Assembly (NCBI GenBank): GCA_028280715.1 | Contig: JANQLG010000050.1 | Coordinates: forward strand, 62,001-126,000 | DNA length: 64,000 bases | Direction: 5' to 3' | From: Spongiibacteraceae bacterium | Lineage (GTDB): Bacteria; Pseudomonadota; Gammaproteobacteria; Pseudomonadales; Dasaniaceae | Part shown: piece by piece, positions 26,832 to 36,235 of the stretch | Position numbering within the stretch: the stretch's first letter is position 1 | Layout of the letters: the number at the start of each line of letters is the position of its first letter | Notes under the pieces: generated by a model | Databases searched by the model: none | What the model was told of the DNA's origin: nothing | Seen by the model: the letters and a program-made list of their open reading frames with translations, nothing else | Made by a program: the position numbers and the translations under genes

Positions 26832-27512
26832 ATGCAACGTATTTCATCACATTACTTCATACCACTCATATTGTTGTTAGTCATCGCAACAGCAACCAAC
26901 GCTGAACAACAGTACCGCGTTATACCCGAAGAGTCTGCAGTTTATGTCTATACGGAGAAAGCTGGATTAGCCGGTTTTTTAGGTCATCGGCATTTAATTT
27001 CGCTGCAGGGCATTGAAGGCCATGGCAAGCTTTCGGAGCAAAGTATACACGCCGAATTACGCTTTTATCCGCATCAGTTTGTAGTTGATGATCCTGTTAT
27101 CCGCCAGCAACAGCAGGATAAAAAGTATCAAGGCGTATTGGCTGAATCAGCCATTACTGGAACGCGCAAGAATATGCTTGGCAATAAGTTATTAGATGCG
27201 GAGCACTATCCGAACATTGACGTTGCTTTGGATTGCCAACAACTCGAATATGATCAGCCACTCAAACAAAATCAGTACCAATGCAATACGCAAATCACGA
27301 TCAAAGGGCAATCCTTCAGCCACTCGATCAAAGCTATAGCGACCGAAGATGACAACGGGTTATCTGTATCTGCTCAGTTTAGCCTCAACCATCAAGACTT
27401 AGGTTTAACACCTTTTTCCGCTGCGGGCGGATCGCTGAAGGTCGCGCCACCATTAACATTCAATGCACAGATTGTCGCTAAGCATAGTGCTGCAAACACA
27501 CAAAACGAATAG
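26832..27512 (+). CDS. YceI-family periplasmic protein
   Basis: A 226-residue protein with a clear signal peptide (ILLLVIATATNA, cleaved near residue 25) and a YceI-like lipocalin barrel. It shows YRVIPEESAVYVYTEKAG at the start of the mature part, a middle GTRKNMLGNKLLDAEHYPNI and the late SLNHQDLGLTPFSAAGGSLK. YceI proteins bind isoprenoid or other amphiphilic lipids in the periplasm; the role is mostly unknown. It follows the photolyase gene on the same strand and ends 24 nt from the convergent epmA gene. No ribosome site is obvious. Confidence 0.85.
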   Translation: MQRISSHYFIPLILLLVIATATNAEQQYRVIPEESAVYVYTEKAGLAGFLGHRHLISLQGIEGHGKLSEQSIHAELRFYPHQFVVDDPVIRQQQQDKKYQGVLAESAITGTRKNMLGNKLLDAEHYPNIDVALDCQQLEYDQPLKQNQYQCNTQITIKGQSFSHSIKAIATEDDNGLSVSAQFSLNHQDLGLTPFSAAGGSLKVAPPLTFNAQIVAKHSAANTQNE

Positions 27513-27536
27513 AACAGAGCCTACTATCAATCGGCT

Positions 27537-28520
27537 TTAAGCGCGCCCCACAGGAAAAAAGATCACATCGTCAATAGTATGCACTTTTAATAACAACATC
27601 AGTAAACGATCAATACCTAAGGCAACGCCACTGCAAGACGGCAAACCGTGCTCCATCGCTGCCAATAAAAATTGATCGCTTGCAATAGTAGGACGTTGTA
27701 ATTGTTCGCGCATCTGCTGATCTTGATTAAAGCGCCTACGCTGCTCAGTTACATCATTCAATTCAAAATAACCGTTGGCCAGCTCCACGCTATCGATATA
27801 CAACTCAAAGCGTCTGGCTATTTCCACGCCCTGCTGATTCGGTGACAGCTGTGCCAGAGCACTTTGACTCGAAGGATATTCAATAACAAAGACTGGGGCT
27901 TTAATACCTAAGGTTGGCTCAATAACTTCCGCCAATAACAGGTTCAGCCAGTCATCTTTATTGTCACTATCCATCTGCACATCGATGTATTGCCTGGCCA
28001 CTTTTTGCAGAGAGCCAACATCAATACTATGCGGATTAATTTGCAGATGCTGTTCAAACAAGGAGTGATAGGTCACTTTTTCAAAGGCCGGCCAATTAGC
28101 ATTCAAGGCCCTCAATAAACCTTCAATTTCTTCCATCAACTGATGATCATCGAAGTCAGGGCGATACCATTCCAATAGGGTAAATTCGGGATTGTGACGC
28201 CGGCTGGCTTCCCCCTTGCGAAAAGCCTTGCAGATTTGAAAGATGGGACCAGACCCTGCCGCTAACAGCCGCTTCATGGCGTACTCGGGAGATGTCTGCA
28301 AATAAAAAGGTGATGACCCTCCCAATGGATTTTGTGCCGTGATGGCCTGCATGTGAGGATCTGTAACTGAGTAATGTGCTAACAGCGGTGTTTCCACCTC
28401 CAACACATTGCGATCAGAGAAAAAACTGCGAATAGCAGCTAGTAGTTTGGCCCGCGCATTGATGTTGGCAAACGTCGCTGTTGGCTGCCAGTTTTTTTCT
28501 TCGAAGAATGAATCATCCAT
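27537..28520 (-). CDS. epmA: EF-P lysine lysyltransferase EpmA (GenX/PoxA)
   Basis: A 327-residue paralog of the class II lysyl-tRNA synthetase catalytic core, lacking the anticodon-binding domain. Class II motifs are visible: FYLQTSPEYAMKRLLAAG, FRKGEASRRHNPEFTLLEWY and the motif 3 SGVALGIDRLLMLLL. EpmA attaches beta-lysine to Lys34 of elongation factor P. The neighbours make the case complete: efp lies 37 nt upstream on the same strand and epmB diverges beyond it. I use ATG 28520; a TTG three codons upstream is possible. The ribosome site is weak, so translation may depend on the efp transcript. Confidence 0.95.
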   Translation of the reverse strand: MDDSFFEEKNWQPTATFANINARAKLLAAIRSFFSDRNVLEVETPLLAHYSVTDPHMQAITAQNPLGGSSPFYLQTSPEYAMKRLLAAGSGPIFQICKAFRKGEASRRHNPEFTLLEWYRPDFDDHQLMEEIEGLLRALNANWPAFEKVTYHSLFEQHLQINPHSIDVGSLQKVARQYIDVQMDSDNKDDWLNLLLAEVIEPTLGIKAPVFVIEYPSSQSALAQLSPNQQGVEIARRFELYIDSVELANGYFELNDVTEQRRRFNQDQQMREQLQRPTIASDQFLLAAMEHGLPSCSGVALGIDRLLMLLLKVHTIDDVIFFPVGRA

Positions 28521-28557
28521 AGTGAACAATCAGGCAGCCAACCTATTTCGTAGAGGA

Positions 28558-29127
28558 TTAACCCTTGGCGCGACTAACATACTCTCCTGTGCGAGTATCG
28601 ATACGCAATACTTCACCCTCTTCGATAAATAGGGGAACTCGAACCACCGCACCTGTTTGTAAGGTTGCCGGCTTGCTGCCACCTTGGGCGGTATCACCCT
28701 TCAAACCAGGATCGGTTTCTGTGACTTCAAGTTCCACAAAATTAGGGGGAGTGACTGACAACGGCGCGCCGTTATAAAGCGTGACTTCACAGCGGTCTTG
28801 CTCTTTTAACCATTTGCCCGCTTCACCAACTGCATTGGCGTCAGCCTGACATTGCTCGAAGGAATCCGGATCCATAAAGTGCCAGAATTCACCATCGTTG
28901 TAGAGGTACTCCATTTCAGTATCAACCACATCGGCGCCTTCCAGAGATTCACCCGATTTAAAGGAGCGCTCCCAAATACGACCGGTTTTTAAATTGCGAA
29001 ATTTAACCCGATTGAAAGCCTGACCCTTACCGGGGCGGACGAATTCATTTTCTACGATGGAACAAGGGTCTCCATCTACCATTAATTTCAAACCATTTTT
29101 GAATTCGTTTGTAGAGTATGTAGCCAT
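28558..29127 (-). CDS. efp: elongation factor P
   Basis: A 189-residue protein, the usual length of EF-P, with three barrel domains. It relieves ribosome stalling at polyproline stretches. Lys34 in RPGKGQAF is the residue modified by EpmA/EpmB, and both enzymes are encoded alongside. The C-terminal [20 protein letters not shown] is typical. The 319-bp gap to epmB contains the promoter and a small hairpin in the leader. Confidence 0.97.
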   Translation of the reverse strand: MATYSTNEFKNGLKLMVDGDPCSIVENEFVRPGKGQAFNRVKFRNLKTGRIWERSFKSGESLEGADVVDTEMEYLYNDGEFWHFMDPDSFEQCQADANAVGEAGKWLKEQDRCEVTLYNGAPLSVTPPNFVELEVTETDPGLKGDTAQGGSKPATLQTGAVVRVPLFIEEGEVLRIDTRTGEYVSRAKG

Positions 29128-29446
29128 TCTGTTTTGCGCCTCGCTCCGACATTACGCCTTAACTTTAAAATCATTTGGCTCACATGCGAGCCAATGGTTG
29201 CTATAAATTACTATTTGCTAAAAATGAATTATCTATCCTATCAAGTTAATCCAATCAAGGTAGCACCACCACGCCACCACGGTAGCCCACTTTAAGATAA
29301 AAAGTGGCTGGCGATTATACAGGAGCGCGGATTGGATGGTAACCATACAACCGTAAGCGGAAGTAACTGCAACATTTATTTCCTGCACTGCCCTTTGCTA
29401 CACTGCGACTCCATCACGCTAAGCGTATTTTCGGAGCTGTCACTGC
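29128..29446. other. divergent efp/epmB intergenic region
   Basis: No gene is seen. A perfect 7-bp dyad TTGGCTC-N6-GAGCCAA (29175-29194) lies 48 nt before the efp start, inside the likely efp leader. A weaker hairpin with arms CACTTT / AAAGTG lies near 29290-29310. Both promoters should be here, but I could not assign clear -35/-10 boxes. Confidence 0.4.
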
Positions 29447-30466
29447 ATGCCACCCAAAGCGTTACTTTCTACTATCCACAAAGAGGTGAGTTGGCAGCAG
29501 GCACTCTCTGATGTGATCACGGATTACAGCGAATTACTGGAAATGCTACAGCTAGATCATCAGCAGGCCCCGCATGCGCTAATGGCTGAAAATGAATTTC
29601 CTCTGCGCGTACCTCGCCCTTTTGCTGAGCGCATGGAACCGGGCAACTGGCAGGATCCACTACTACAGCAAGTATTGCCACTTGGTAAAGAACTAGATTA
29701 CCAACCCGGCTTTCAACAAGATCCACTACAGGAAAAAGCCAGTAACCCACTGCCTGGATTAATTCATAAATACCAAAGCCGAGTATTGATGGTTGTGAGT
29801 GGCGGTTGTGCTATTCATTGCCGTTATTGTTTTCGTCGTCACTTTCCCTATGCCGACAATAATCCTGGCAGACAACAATGGCAGGCAGCGCTGGATTACA
29901 TCCGTGGCAATATCGAAATCAACGAAGTCATTTACAGTGGTGGTGACCCACTGGTTGCCAGCGATAAGCTGCTGGCCGATCTAACCCGAGAAATAGCTAC
30001 CATTGAGCATGTGAAGACACTACGCATTCATAGCCGTTTGCCAGTGGTCATCCCTCAGCGAATCAATGATCAGTGCCTGAACTGGCTAACTGCAACCCGA
30101 TTACGACCCGTTTTAGTTATTCACAGTAATCACGCTAACGAAATTGATGAAGCAGTTGGCTTCAGGCTTAAAATGCTAGCAAATCAAGGAGTTACAGTTC
30201 TTAATCAAACCGTGCTATTGGCGGGAATCAACGACGAGCCAGAAATACTCGCCAAACTTAGTGAGCGCCTACTAGATTTTCAGACCCTGCCCTACTACCT
30301 TCACCTACTGGATCGCGTACAGGGGGCAGCTCATTTTGATGTTTCTGAGCAAAAAGCCGTAGCGATTACTCGACAACTACTAACCCTACTACCAGGCTAT
30401 TTAGTACCGAGATTGGTAAAAGAGGTACCCGAGGCCAAATCAAAATTACCCATCGCCGTTTTTTAG
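29447..30466 (+). CDS. epmB: EF-P beta-lysylation protein EpmB (lysine 2,3-aminomutase)
   Basis: A 339-residue radical SAM enzyme. CAIHCRYC (Cys121, Cys125, Cys128) binds the 4Fe-4S cluster, and EVIYSGGDPLVASD and the late LPYYLHLLDRVQGAAHFDV, which holds PLP and substrate contacts, mark the lysine 2,3-aminomutase family. The short length without the long oligomerisation tail fits EpmB, which makes (R)-beta-lysine for EF-P. It is divergent from efp and epmA. The ATG follows a GGAGCTGTCACTGC leader. Confidence 0.95.
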   Translation: MPPKALLSTIHKEVSWQQALSDVITDYSELLEMLQLDHQQAPHALMAENEFPLRVPRPFAERMEPGNWQDPLLQQVLPLGKELDYQPGFQQDPLQEKASNPLPGLIHKYQSRVLMVVSGGCAIHCRYCFRRHFPYADNNPGRQQWQAALDYIRGNIEINEVIYSGGDPLVASDKLLADLTREIATIEHVKTLRIHSRLPVVIPQRINDQCLNWLTATRLRPVLVIHSNHANEIDEAVGFRLKMLANQGVTVLNQTVLLAGINDEPEILAKLSERLLDFQTLPYYLHLLDRVQGAAHFDVSEQKAVAITRQLLTLLPGYLVPRLVKEVPEAKSKLPIAVF

Positions 30467-30634
30467 TGACTCAATCATCATTTTGACGGCTAGAGGATGT
30501 CTTTTAAGTTCATCCAACCCCTATATGGCAATTCTGATATATACTGAAAATCATAGGGTTAGGAAGCTTTCCTAACAAAACCAATGAGTTAATAAGCTCT
30601 CTTTCAATATGGGCTGCAAAGCAAGCACGATTTA

Positions 30635-32443
30635 ATGACAGCAGAAGATACCATCAGACTGCGAATTCCTCGCCAGGACCTCGATCAAAGTAGCTATTTT
30701 GGCAATAGCCTTGATGAGGTTTCATCATGGTTATCAACATTGCCAATGGCTAACCTTGGCCAGAGCACACGCCAAATTTATCAGGCAATCTCAGAACTCA
30801 ATCGTGTACGTATGCTACCCAATGCTCGTTTGGATATGCTGGAATTACTGCGCGGCGCTGTTTATCAAGTCAGTCAGGGGTTGAATAAGCACTATCTGAA
30901 TCAGCCCATCGTTTTACCTGAACAGGCCCGCAAGATAGCCGAATTAGCTCATACACTGCATTTACAGCTGGCCACTGGCTACACCATTGTCGCCACACAT
31001 ACTGCAGCTCTGGGAAAACGCTCTGGCCAGAATCGACCTGAATCGCTAATCGCTAAGGCAATCTTTCGCGCCATCACTGAGCACACGCTAAACATGCGGC
31101 GGCACTTTCAGCTATACCAACCAGTAAAACACAATGTGTGGAGCACGCTGCACCAACTCTACCTATTGGCTAAACAACATAAACTGATGGACCACTCCAT
31201 CGAAGATACCAAATGTGGTGACGGCAGCATCCAAAACAATTATCTGCGAGCGCTATTGATAGGCTGTTGCCAACCGAATCAATTACGCCAGGAAGATTTT
31301 CACTGTCTATTTAAGTTGCTTACTGGGTGGGCCAACCTCTGCTACTTACAACCGGTTTCTGACGCTACGCTATTTGCTATTAATCCCGAAGACGACAAGC
31401 CTCCTGTGTACAGTGAACTCTATCAAGCAGATATTAATCCACTGTGGATAGGCCTTAACACGCTCAAACTAACCCACCGATTAAAGGAGCTGAGAGATAC
31501 AGCGAACCCTGCAGCCGATAAAATCGTTATACAGAATCAATCCTTTTCCAGAGACCTATTGAATCACTTGATTCTCTCATGGAGTACAGTCAGTAGACGC
31601 AATTACATGCGCTTGGAAAATAACGATACGCTAGATCTATGCATTGGGCTCAGTAGTGCTCACCATTTTGTCTCTGGAGAATTAAGCTTCGAAGCTTTAG
31701 TGGAAAAACGTGGTGCCAAAACCTATACCATGCAACAGGAAAATCCTTTTCTTAAAACTCCGCCGCCTATTAGACGTCAGAAGGACGTGTGGGATAGCCC
31801 TTATCAATCCAATGTTGGTGATACCAAGGTCGCACTTGAGTCAATCGAATTTAATATGCGCAACAATGAAGCTCGCATGGGTAACGATACAGAAAAGAGC
31901 AAATACACTAGTCATGATGTCGCCATAATCAACTCCAGCGCGCATGGCTATTGCGTAGCATGGCCGGAAGGAGTGGAAGCGCAAATCAAGACCGGTGAGA
32001 TTGTGGGAATTAAAGAGTCACACTCTCACAACTGGAACATCGCTTGTATCCGCTGGGTTAGTCACGAGAGCTCTCAAAAAACACAATTAGGACTGGAGCT
32101 CATTAGCCCCAGTGCTGCTCCCTATGGAGCAAGAATCATTCATAAAAAAGGGCAACCCACAGAGTTTACGCGCGTTCTTATTCTGCCTGAAGTTACAACC
32201 ACCAAACAGCCCGTCACTATACTGACACCTAAAGTACCATTTCGGACAGGTATGAAAGTTATCCTCAACCAACGTGCAAAAGAAGTACAAATTCAATTGG
32301 GAAGAAAAGTAAATACGTCAGGAGCGTATAACCAATTCGAATTCAGTCGCATATCAACTACATTATCCGCTACCAAAGAAGATAAGCCTTCTTCAGAAGA
32401 TGAAAATCTTGATGATTTTGATTCAATCTGGGGAAATTTATAA
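30635..32443 (+). CDS. PilZ-like domain protein next to fimX
   Basis: A 602-residue cytoplasmic protein without signal peptide. The first 300 residues look all-helical. In the C-terminal part RNYMR (322-326) fits the PilZ RxxxR motif and NSSAHG (433-438) fits NxSxxG. Together they would bind cyclic di-GMP, but they are about 107 residues apart instead of the usual 20-35, so an insertion separates them, or one match is chance. Sequence after 438 (GIKESHSHNWNIACIRW) reads like PilZ beta strands. It precedes fimX, a degenerate c-di-GMP receptor for type IV pili, and I recall a similar pairing in Pseudomonas. A function as a c-di-GMP-responsive partner of FimX is inference. The ribosome site is weak. 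Confidence 0.65.
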   Translation: MTAEDTIRLRIPRQDLDQSSYFGNSLDEVSSWLSTLPMANLGQSTRQIYQAISELNRVRMLPNARLDMLELLRGAVYQVSQGLNKHYLNQPIVLPEQARKIAELAHTLHLQLATGYTIVATHTAALGKRSGQNRPESLIAKAIFRAITEHTLNMRRHFQLYQPVKHNVWSTLHQLYLLAKQHKLMDHSIEDTKCGDGSIQNNYLRALLIGCCQPNQLRQEDFHCLFKLLTGWANLCYLQPVSDATLFAINPEDDKPPVYSELYQADINPLWIGLNTLKLTHRLKELRDTANPAADKIVIQNQSFSRDLLNHLILSWSTVSRRNYMRLENNDTLDLCIGLSSAHHFVSGELSFEALVEKRGAKTYTMQQENPFLKTPPPIRRQKDVWDSPYQSNVGDTKVALESIEFNMRNNEARMGNDTEKSKYTSHDVAIINSSAHGYCVAWPEGVEAQIKTGEIVGIKESHSHNWNIACIRWVSHESSQKTQLGLELISPSAAPYGARIIHKKGQPTEFTRVLILPEVTTTKQPVTILTPKVPFRTGMKVILNQRAKEVQIQLGRKVNTSGAYNQFEFSRISTTLSATKEDKPSSEDENLDDFDSIWGNL

Positions 32444-32655
32444 ATGTCAGCGCCACACTCCGCATGGTGTAACAATAGCATTGTCAAAGGAAAAAAGGCT
32501 TCATTTCACAACTAGCCCGATGAAATAGAAGCATTTTCAGTAATAAACGCCCAAGTAATGTGCATAGGGTGAAAATTACCTTAATATAAGTGATTAATTA
32601 CCAATTAACTGGTACCTTCGCACCCGGTAACTGGTTCACGGAAGCTGTAGGACTA

Positions 32656-34743
32656 ATGGCTAGAAAAAGCACTATTAAATTATTGTTAATCAATGAGTCA
32701 GCCAATGAAGGTGAACGTATCATCAGCCTGTTCAGAAATGCAGGCCGGGTAGCTCGTGCAGAACGCCCAAAATCTATGGAAGAACTAAGCGTCATGTTAC
32801 AGGAGGAATCCTGGGACCTCGTTATTGCCAACCAGCGCCACTCTGAAATTAACCCGCAACAGTTGCTGGAACAGCTCAGCAAATCCAAACTTACTCTTCC
32901 TGCACTTATTGTTGCCGATGAAAACGAAGCATTAACCTTACTGGAAGCGGGCGCAGCTAATGTAGTAAACCCTGAACAAGATGAGCGTTTAATTCAAGCC
33001 GCTTTTAGAGAACTTCAACATATTGAAACTTACCGCGAACTAGAACTGGTCAAAGAAAAACTGGATGATGCTGAAGAACGTTGCGCATTACTCTTAAATG
33101 AATCGCAGGATGCCATCGCCTATGTTGCAGATGGCATGATCATTAATGCCAACAACTTGTTTTGTGCGCGTTTTGGCTATGAAGAACCAGACGACCTCGA
33201 TTGTGCCACTGTGATTGACCTTATCGATGAAAGCAATCACGAACTTTTCAAAAACACATTAAAAGCTCAAACCAACAATAAGGAAGGCTCTTCGCAACTT
33301 GAATTTTCCGGTATCAAACAAAATGGCGAACAATTTAAAGCTAGCATGCAGTTAAGCAGCGCAGTACTGGATGAAGAAACGTGCATTCAAATCACCATAC
33401 GTGACAATAGCAGCTCGTCATCAAACCAGAATGACAATAAGCAAGATCATGACCCCGCAACAGGGCTCTACAGTCAAAGTTATTTTCTGTCTCAATTAGC
33501 AGCCTGTAGCCAACTGACTACTTCCGGCTCCAAAATCAGCTCACTATTGTTTATTGGTATCGATAAGTTTTCCACCATTCGACACCGCTATGGCATCAAT
33601 CAGGCTGAACAGATTGTCCTCGACCTGGCAAAATTCATTCAGGACAATACCAATGATGACCATAAGCTCGCTCACTATTGCGATGACAGTTTTACTTTAC
33701 TACTCGATGACACAGGAATAGAAAAAGCCAAAGAATTTGCTGATTCATTGCGTGAAAAAATTGAGCAACATATTATCGATGTAGAAAGTCAGTCACTTCA
33801 GTGCACAGTCAGTATTGGCTTAGTACTACTTGACAGCCAATTACAAGCAGAGCCTAAACAATTAATCGAATATGCATTTAACACTTGTGAAAGTATCCGC
33901 CAGCAAAATGACAATACTGGAACGGGCAATGCGTCTGCCGTCTATATTCCCATTAAAGAGAAAAGAACATTGGGCAGCGCCAGTAATGATGCCGACCTTG
34001 ACGCCTTCCTGGAAGAAGCATTGGAAGATGGCCGTTTTTTCTTAAAATTTCAGCCTATTGTCAGTTTGCGCGGTAGCAGTGGTGAACACTATGAAGTGGT
34101 CACCTTAACGCAAGACGAAGATGGCGAAGAACAATCCACCGATGAACTCATCAACAGTCTGAATTTTACTGAAGCCAATACGCGGCTGGACCGCTGGATT
34201 ATTCTCGAAGCTACAAAGCAGTTAGCCTCACATATTGAGGATGGCACAGACACGCGACTCTTTATTAACTTAACCACCAACGCGCTAAAAGATGACAGCT
34301 TGATCCCATGGCTGGGGGTCGCATTAAAAGCGGGTGGAATCCCCGCCAGCGCACTAACATTCCAATTTACTGAAAATGATATTATTGATTACCTGAAAGC
34401 AGCTATTAGTTTTTCAGAAACCATCCACAACTTAGGCTGTAAACTATCAATTGCTGAATTTGGCATCATTGATGACCCAATTAAGAACCTTAAGCAGGTT
34501 AACGCCAACTTCACTAAGATGGCAGAACAATATACTGATCAATTGCAATCAGGTGGTGATTCTCAAGCACTTAAAACAATGATCGGTAGTATCAATGAAA
34601 ATGATGCCAAGGCGATCATTTGCAGAGTAGAAAATGCCGCCGCATTAGCACAATTATGGCAACTGGGCGTTGATTATATTCAAGGCGAATACTTGGCCGG
34701 TGCATCCACAGGTATGGATTACGAATTCACCGACATTGCGTAA
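32656..34743 (+). CDS. fimX: FimX-like REC-PAS-GGDEF-EAL protein
   Basis: A 695-residue protein with the FimX order: receiver-like domain (about 1-125), PAS (about 145-250), GGDEF (about 275-420) and EAL (about 445-695). The start MARKSTIKLLLINESANEGE parallels Pseudomonas FimX, so I used ATG 32656 (GTAGGA 5 nt upstream) and not the GTG 22 codons earlier. The GGDEF signature is replaced by HYCDDSF and EAL by EVV, so it should neither make nor cut cyclic di-GMP but may bind it. FimX places type IV pilus assembly and twitching. The convergent serB and the upstream PilZ-like gene match the Pseudomonas layout as I know it. Confidence 0.87.
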   Translation: MARKSTIKLLLINESANEGERIISLFRNAGRVARAERPKSMEELSVMLQEESWDLVIANQRHSEINPQQLLEQLSKSKLTLPALIVADENEALTLLEAGAANVVNPEQDERLIQAAFRELQHIETYRELELVKEKLDDAEERCALLLNESQDAIAYVADGMIINANNLFCARFGYEEPDDLDCATVIDLIDESNHELFKNTLKAQTNNKEGSSQLEFSGIKQNGEQFKASMQLSSAVLDEETCIQITIRDNSSSSSNQNDNKQDHDPATGLYSQSYFLSQLAACSQLTTSGSKISSLLFIGIDKFSTIRHRYGINQAEQIVLDLAKFIQDNTNDDHKLAHYCDDSFTLLLDDTGIEKAKEFADSLREKIEQHIIDVESQSLQCTVSIGLVLLDSQLQAEPKQLIEYAFNTCESIRQQNDNTGTGNASAVYIPIKEKRTLGSASNDADLDAFLEEALEDGRFFLKFQPIVSLRGSSGEHYEVVTLTQDEDGEEQSTDELINSLNFTEANTRLDRWIILEATKQLASHIEDGTDTRLFINLTTNALKDDSLIPWLGVALKAGGIPASALTFQFTENDIIDYLKAAISFSETIHNLGCKLSIAEFGIIDDPIKNLKQVNANFTKMAEQYTDQLQSGGDSQALKTMIGSINENDAKAIICRVENAAALAQLWQLGVDYIQGEYLAGASTGMDYEFTDIA

Positions 34744-34758
34744 TGATAAAAATGCAGA

Positions 34759-35970
34759 TCATTGCGAGTGACGATCACCGATCCCTAGCAAATACAAAAT
34801 ACCATCAAGTCCTAACGTGGAAATCGATTGCTTGGCTGACTCTTTAACTATTGGTTTGGCTCTGAAAGCAATCCCCAACCCAGCCGCATTCAACATAGGC
34901 AAATCGTTAGCACCATCACCAACAGCGATAACCTGTTCTAGCGCAATGCGCTCTTGATTAGCAATTTCCTGCAACAACTCAGCTTTACGTTTGCCATCAA
35001 CGACTGTACCAGTCACATTACCGGTGACTTTGCCATCAATAATTTCCAACTCGTTGGCATAGACGTAATCAATGCCTAACTGTTGCTGCAAATATTGACC
35101 AAAATAGTTAAAGCCACCACTGAGTATCGCTGTCTTATAACCCAAGCGCTTCAAGGTCGATACCAGTTTTTCAGCGCCCTCGGTTACCGGCAGATTTTTC
35201 GCAATATCTGCCAATACCTTTTCATCGAGCCCTTTTAATAGAGCAACCCTTGCCGTAAAACTTTCGATAAAATCCAGTTCGCCTGCCATAGCACGTTCAG
35301 TAATAGCTGCAACCTGCTCTCCGACACCTGCAGCTTTCGCCAGCTCATCAATGACCTCTGCTTCGATCAATGTTGAATCCATATCGAAGGCAACTAACCG
35401 GCGGTTGCGGCGAAACATATTATCTTCCTGGAAAGCTACATCGATATCGAATTCACTGGCCAGTTCCATTAACTGGCTGCGAAAAGCATCACTATCCTGC
35501 ACACTTCCTCTTACAGAAAATTCAACACAGGCTTTGGTTTGTTGCTGTAAATCATCTAACGGAATTCGCCCCGACAGACGATCCACCCGATCAATATTCA
35601 AGCCATTGGCAGAAACCACTTTTGTCACACCAGCCAGATGCTCAGCTGTAATCATTCTAGCCAGCAGCGTAATAATATAACGCGGCTTACCCTGTCCCAT
35701 CACCCACTGCTCATAATCTTCAACATCAATGGGGGTGAATCGCACGGTTAGCCCCAGTTCATGAGTGCGAAATAAAATATCCTTTAATACCGGCGATGTG
35801 CCTGAGGTGGAGGGAACCTGAACCAAAATACCAAGTGACAAGGTATCGTGGATCACCGCCTGCCCAATATCCAAAATATTGACCTCGTAGTTAGCCAGAA
35901 TCTCCGTCACACTAGATGTCAGGCCCGGCTTGTCATCACCGGCAATGTTGATCAAAATTATTTCTTTCAC
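34759..35970 (-). CDS. serB: phosphoserine phosphatase
   Basis: A 403-residue HAD phosphatase with an N-terminal region of two ACT-like modules (about 1-170) and the catalytic motif VAFDMDSTLIE (about 194-204, nucleophile Asp and acid Asp). KTAILSGGFNYF gives motif II and AVGDGANDLPMLNAAGLGIA gives motifs III/IV. It makes serine from phosphoserine. The longer form with tandem ACT modules is usual in Pseudomonas relatives. The start is GTG at 35970 with AGGA about 6 nt upstream. It converges on fimX with a 15-nt gap and diverges from the AhpA-like gene. Confidence 0.95.
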   Translation of the reverse strand: MKEIILINIAGDDKPGLTSSVTEILANYEVNILDIGQAVIHDTLSLGILVQVPSTSGTSPVLKDILFRTHELGLTVRFTPIDVEDYEQWVMGQGKPRYIITLLARMITAEHLAGVTKVVSANGLNIDRVDRLSGRIPLDDLQQQTKACVEFSVRGSVQDSDAFRSQLMELASEFDIDVAFQEDNMFRRNRRLVAFDMDSTLIEAEVIDELAKAAGVGEQVAAITERAMAGELDFIESFTARVALLKGLDEKVLADIAKNLPVTEGAEKLVSTLKRLGYKTAILSGGFNYFGQYLQQQLGIDYVYANELEIIDGKVTGNVTGTVVDGKRKAELLQEIANQERIALEQVIAVGDGANDLPMLNAAGLGIAFRAKPIVKESAKQSISTLGLDGILYLLGIGDRHSQ

Positions 35971-36235
35971 TCGTAATCCTATTTATAAGACCCTATTTGC
36001 AAGAGCTTACTTAGCAAGAAAGAGGCTCTATACCTCCTTAATGGGCGACTATTGTAACGGCAGCTCACGCTGGCTCCAACCACACTTTATGTTAAGAGAT
36101 AAAAGTAAAACCCCAAGCCGTAAAGTATCGTTTATACTAAACACTGGTTTAACACTAGCAGACTCGACGGCTTTGAACATATTGACCAAAACCGACACAT
36201 AATAACTATTAAATAAAGACCATCTCACAACAACC

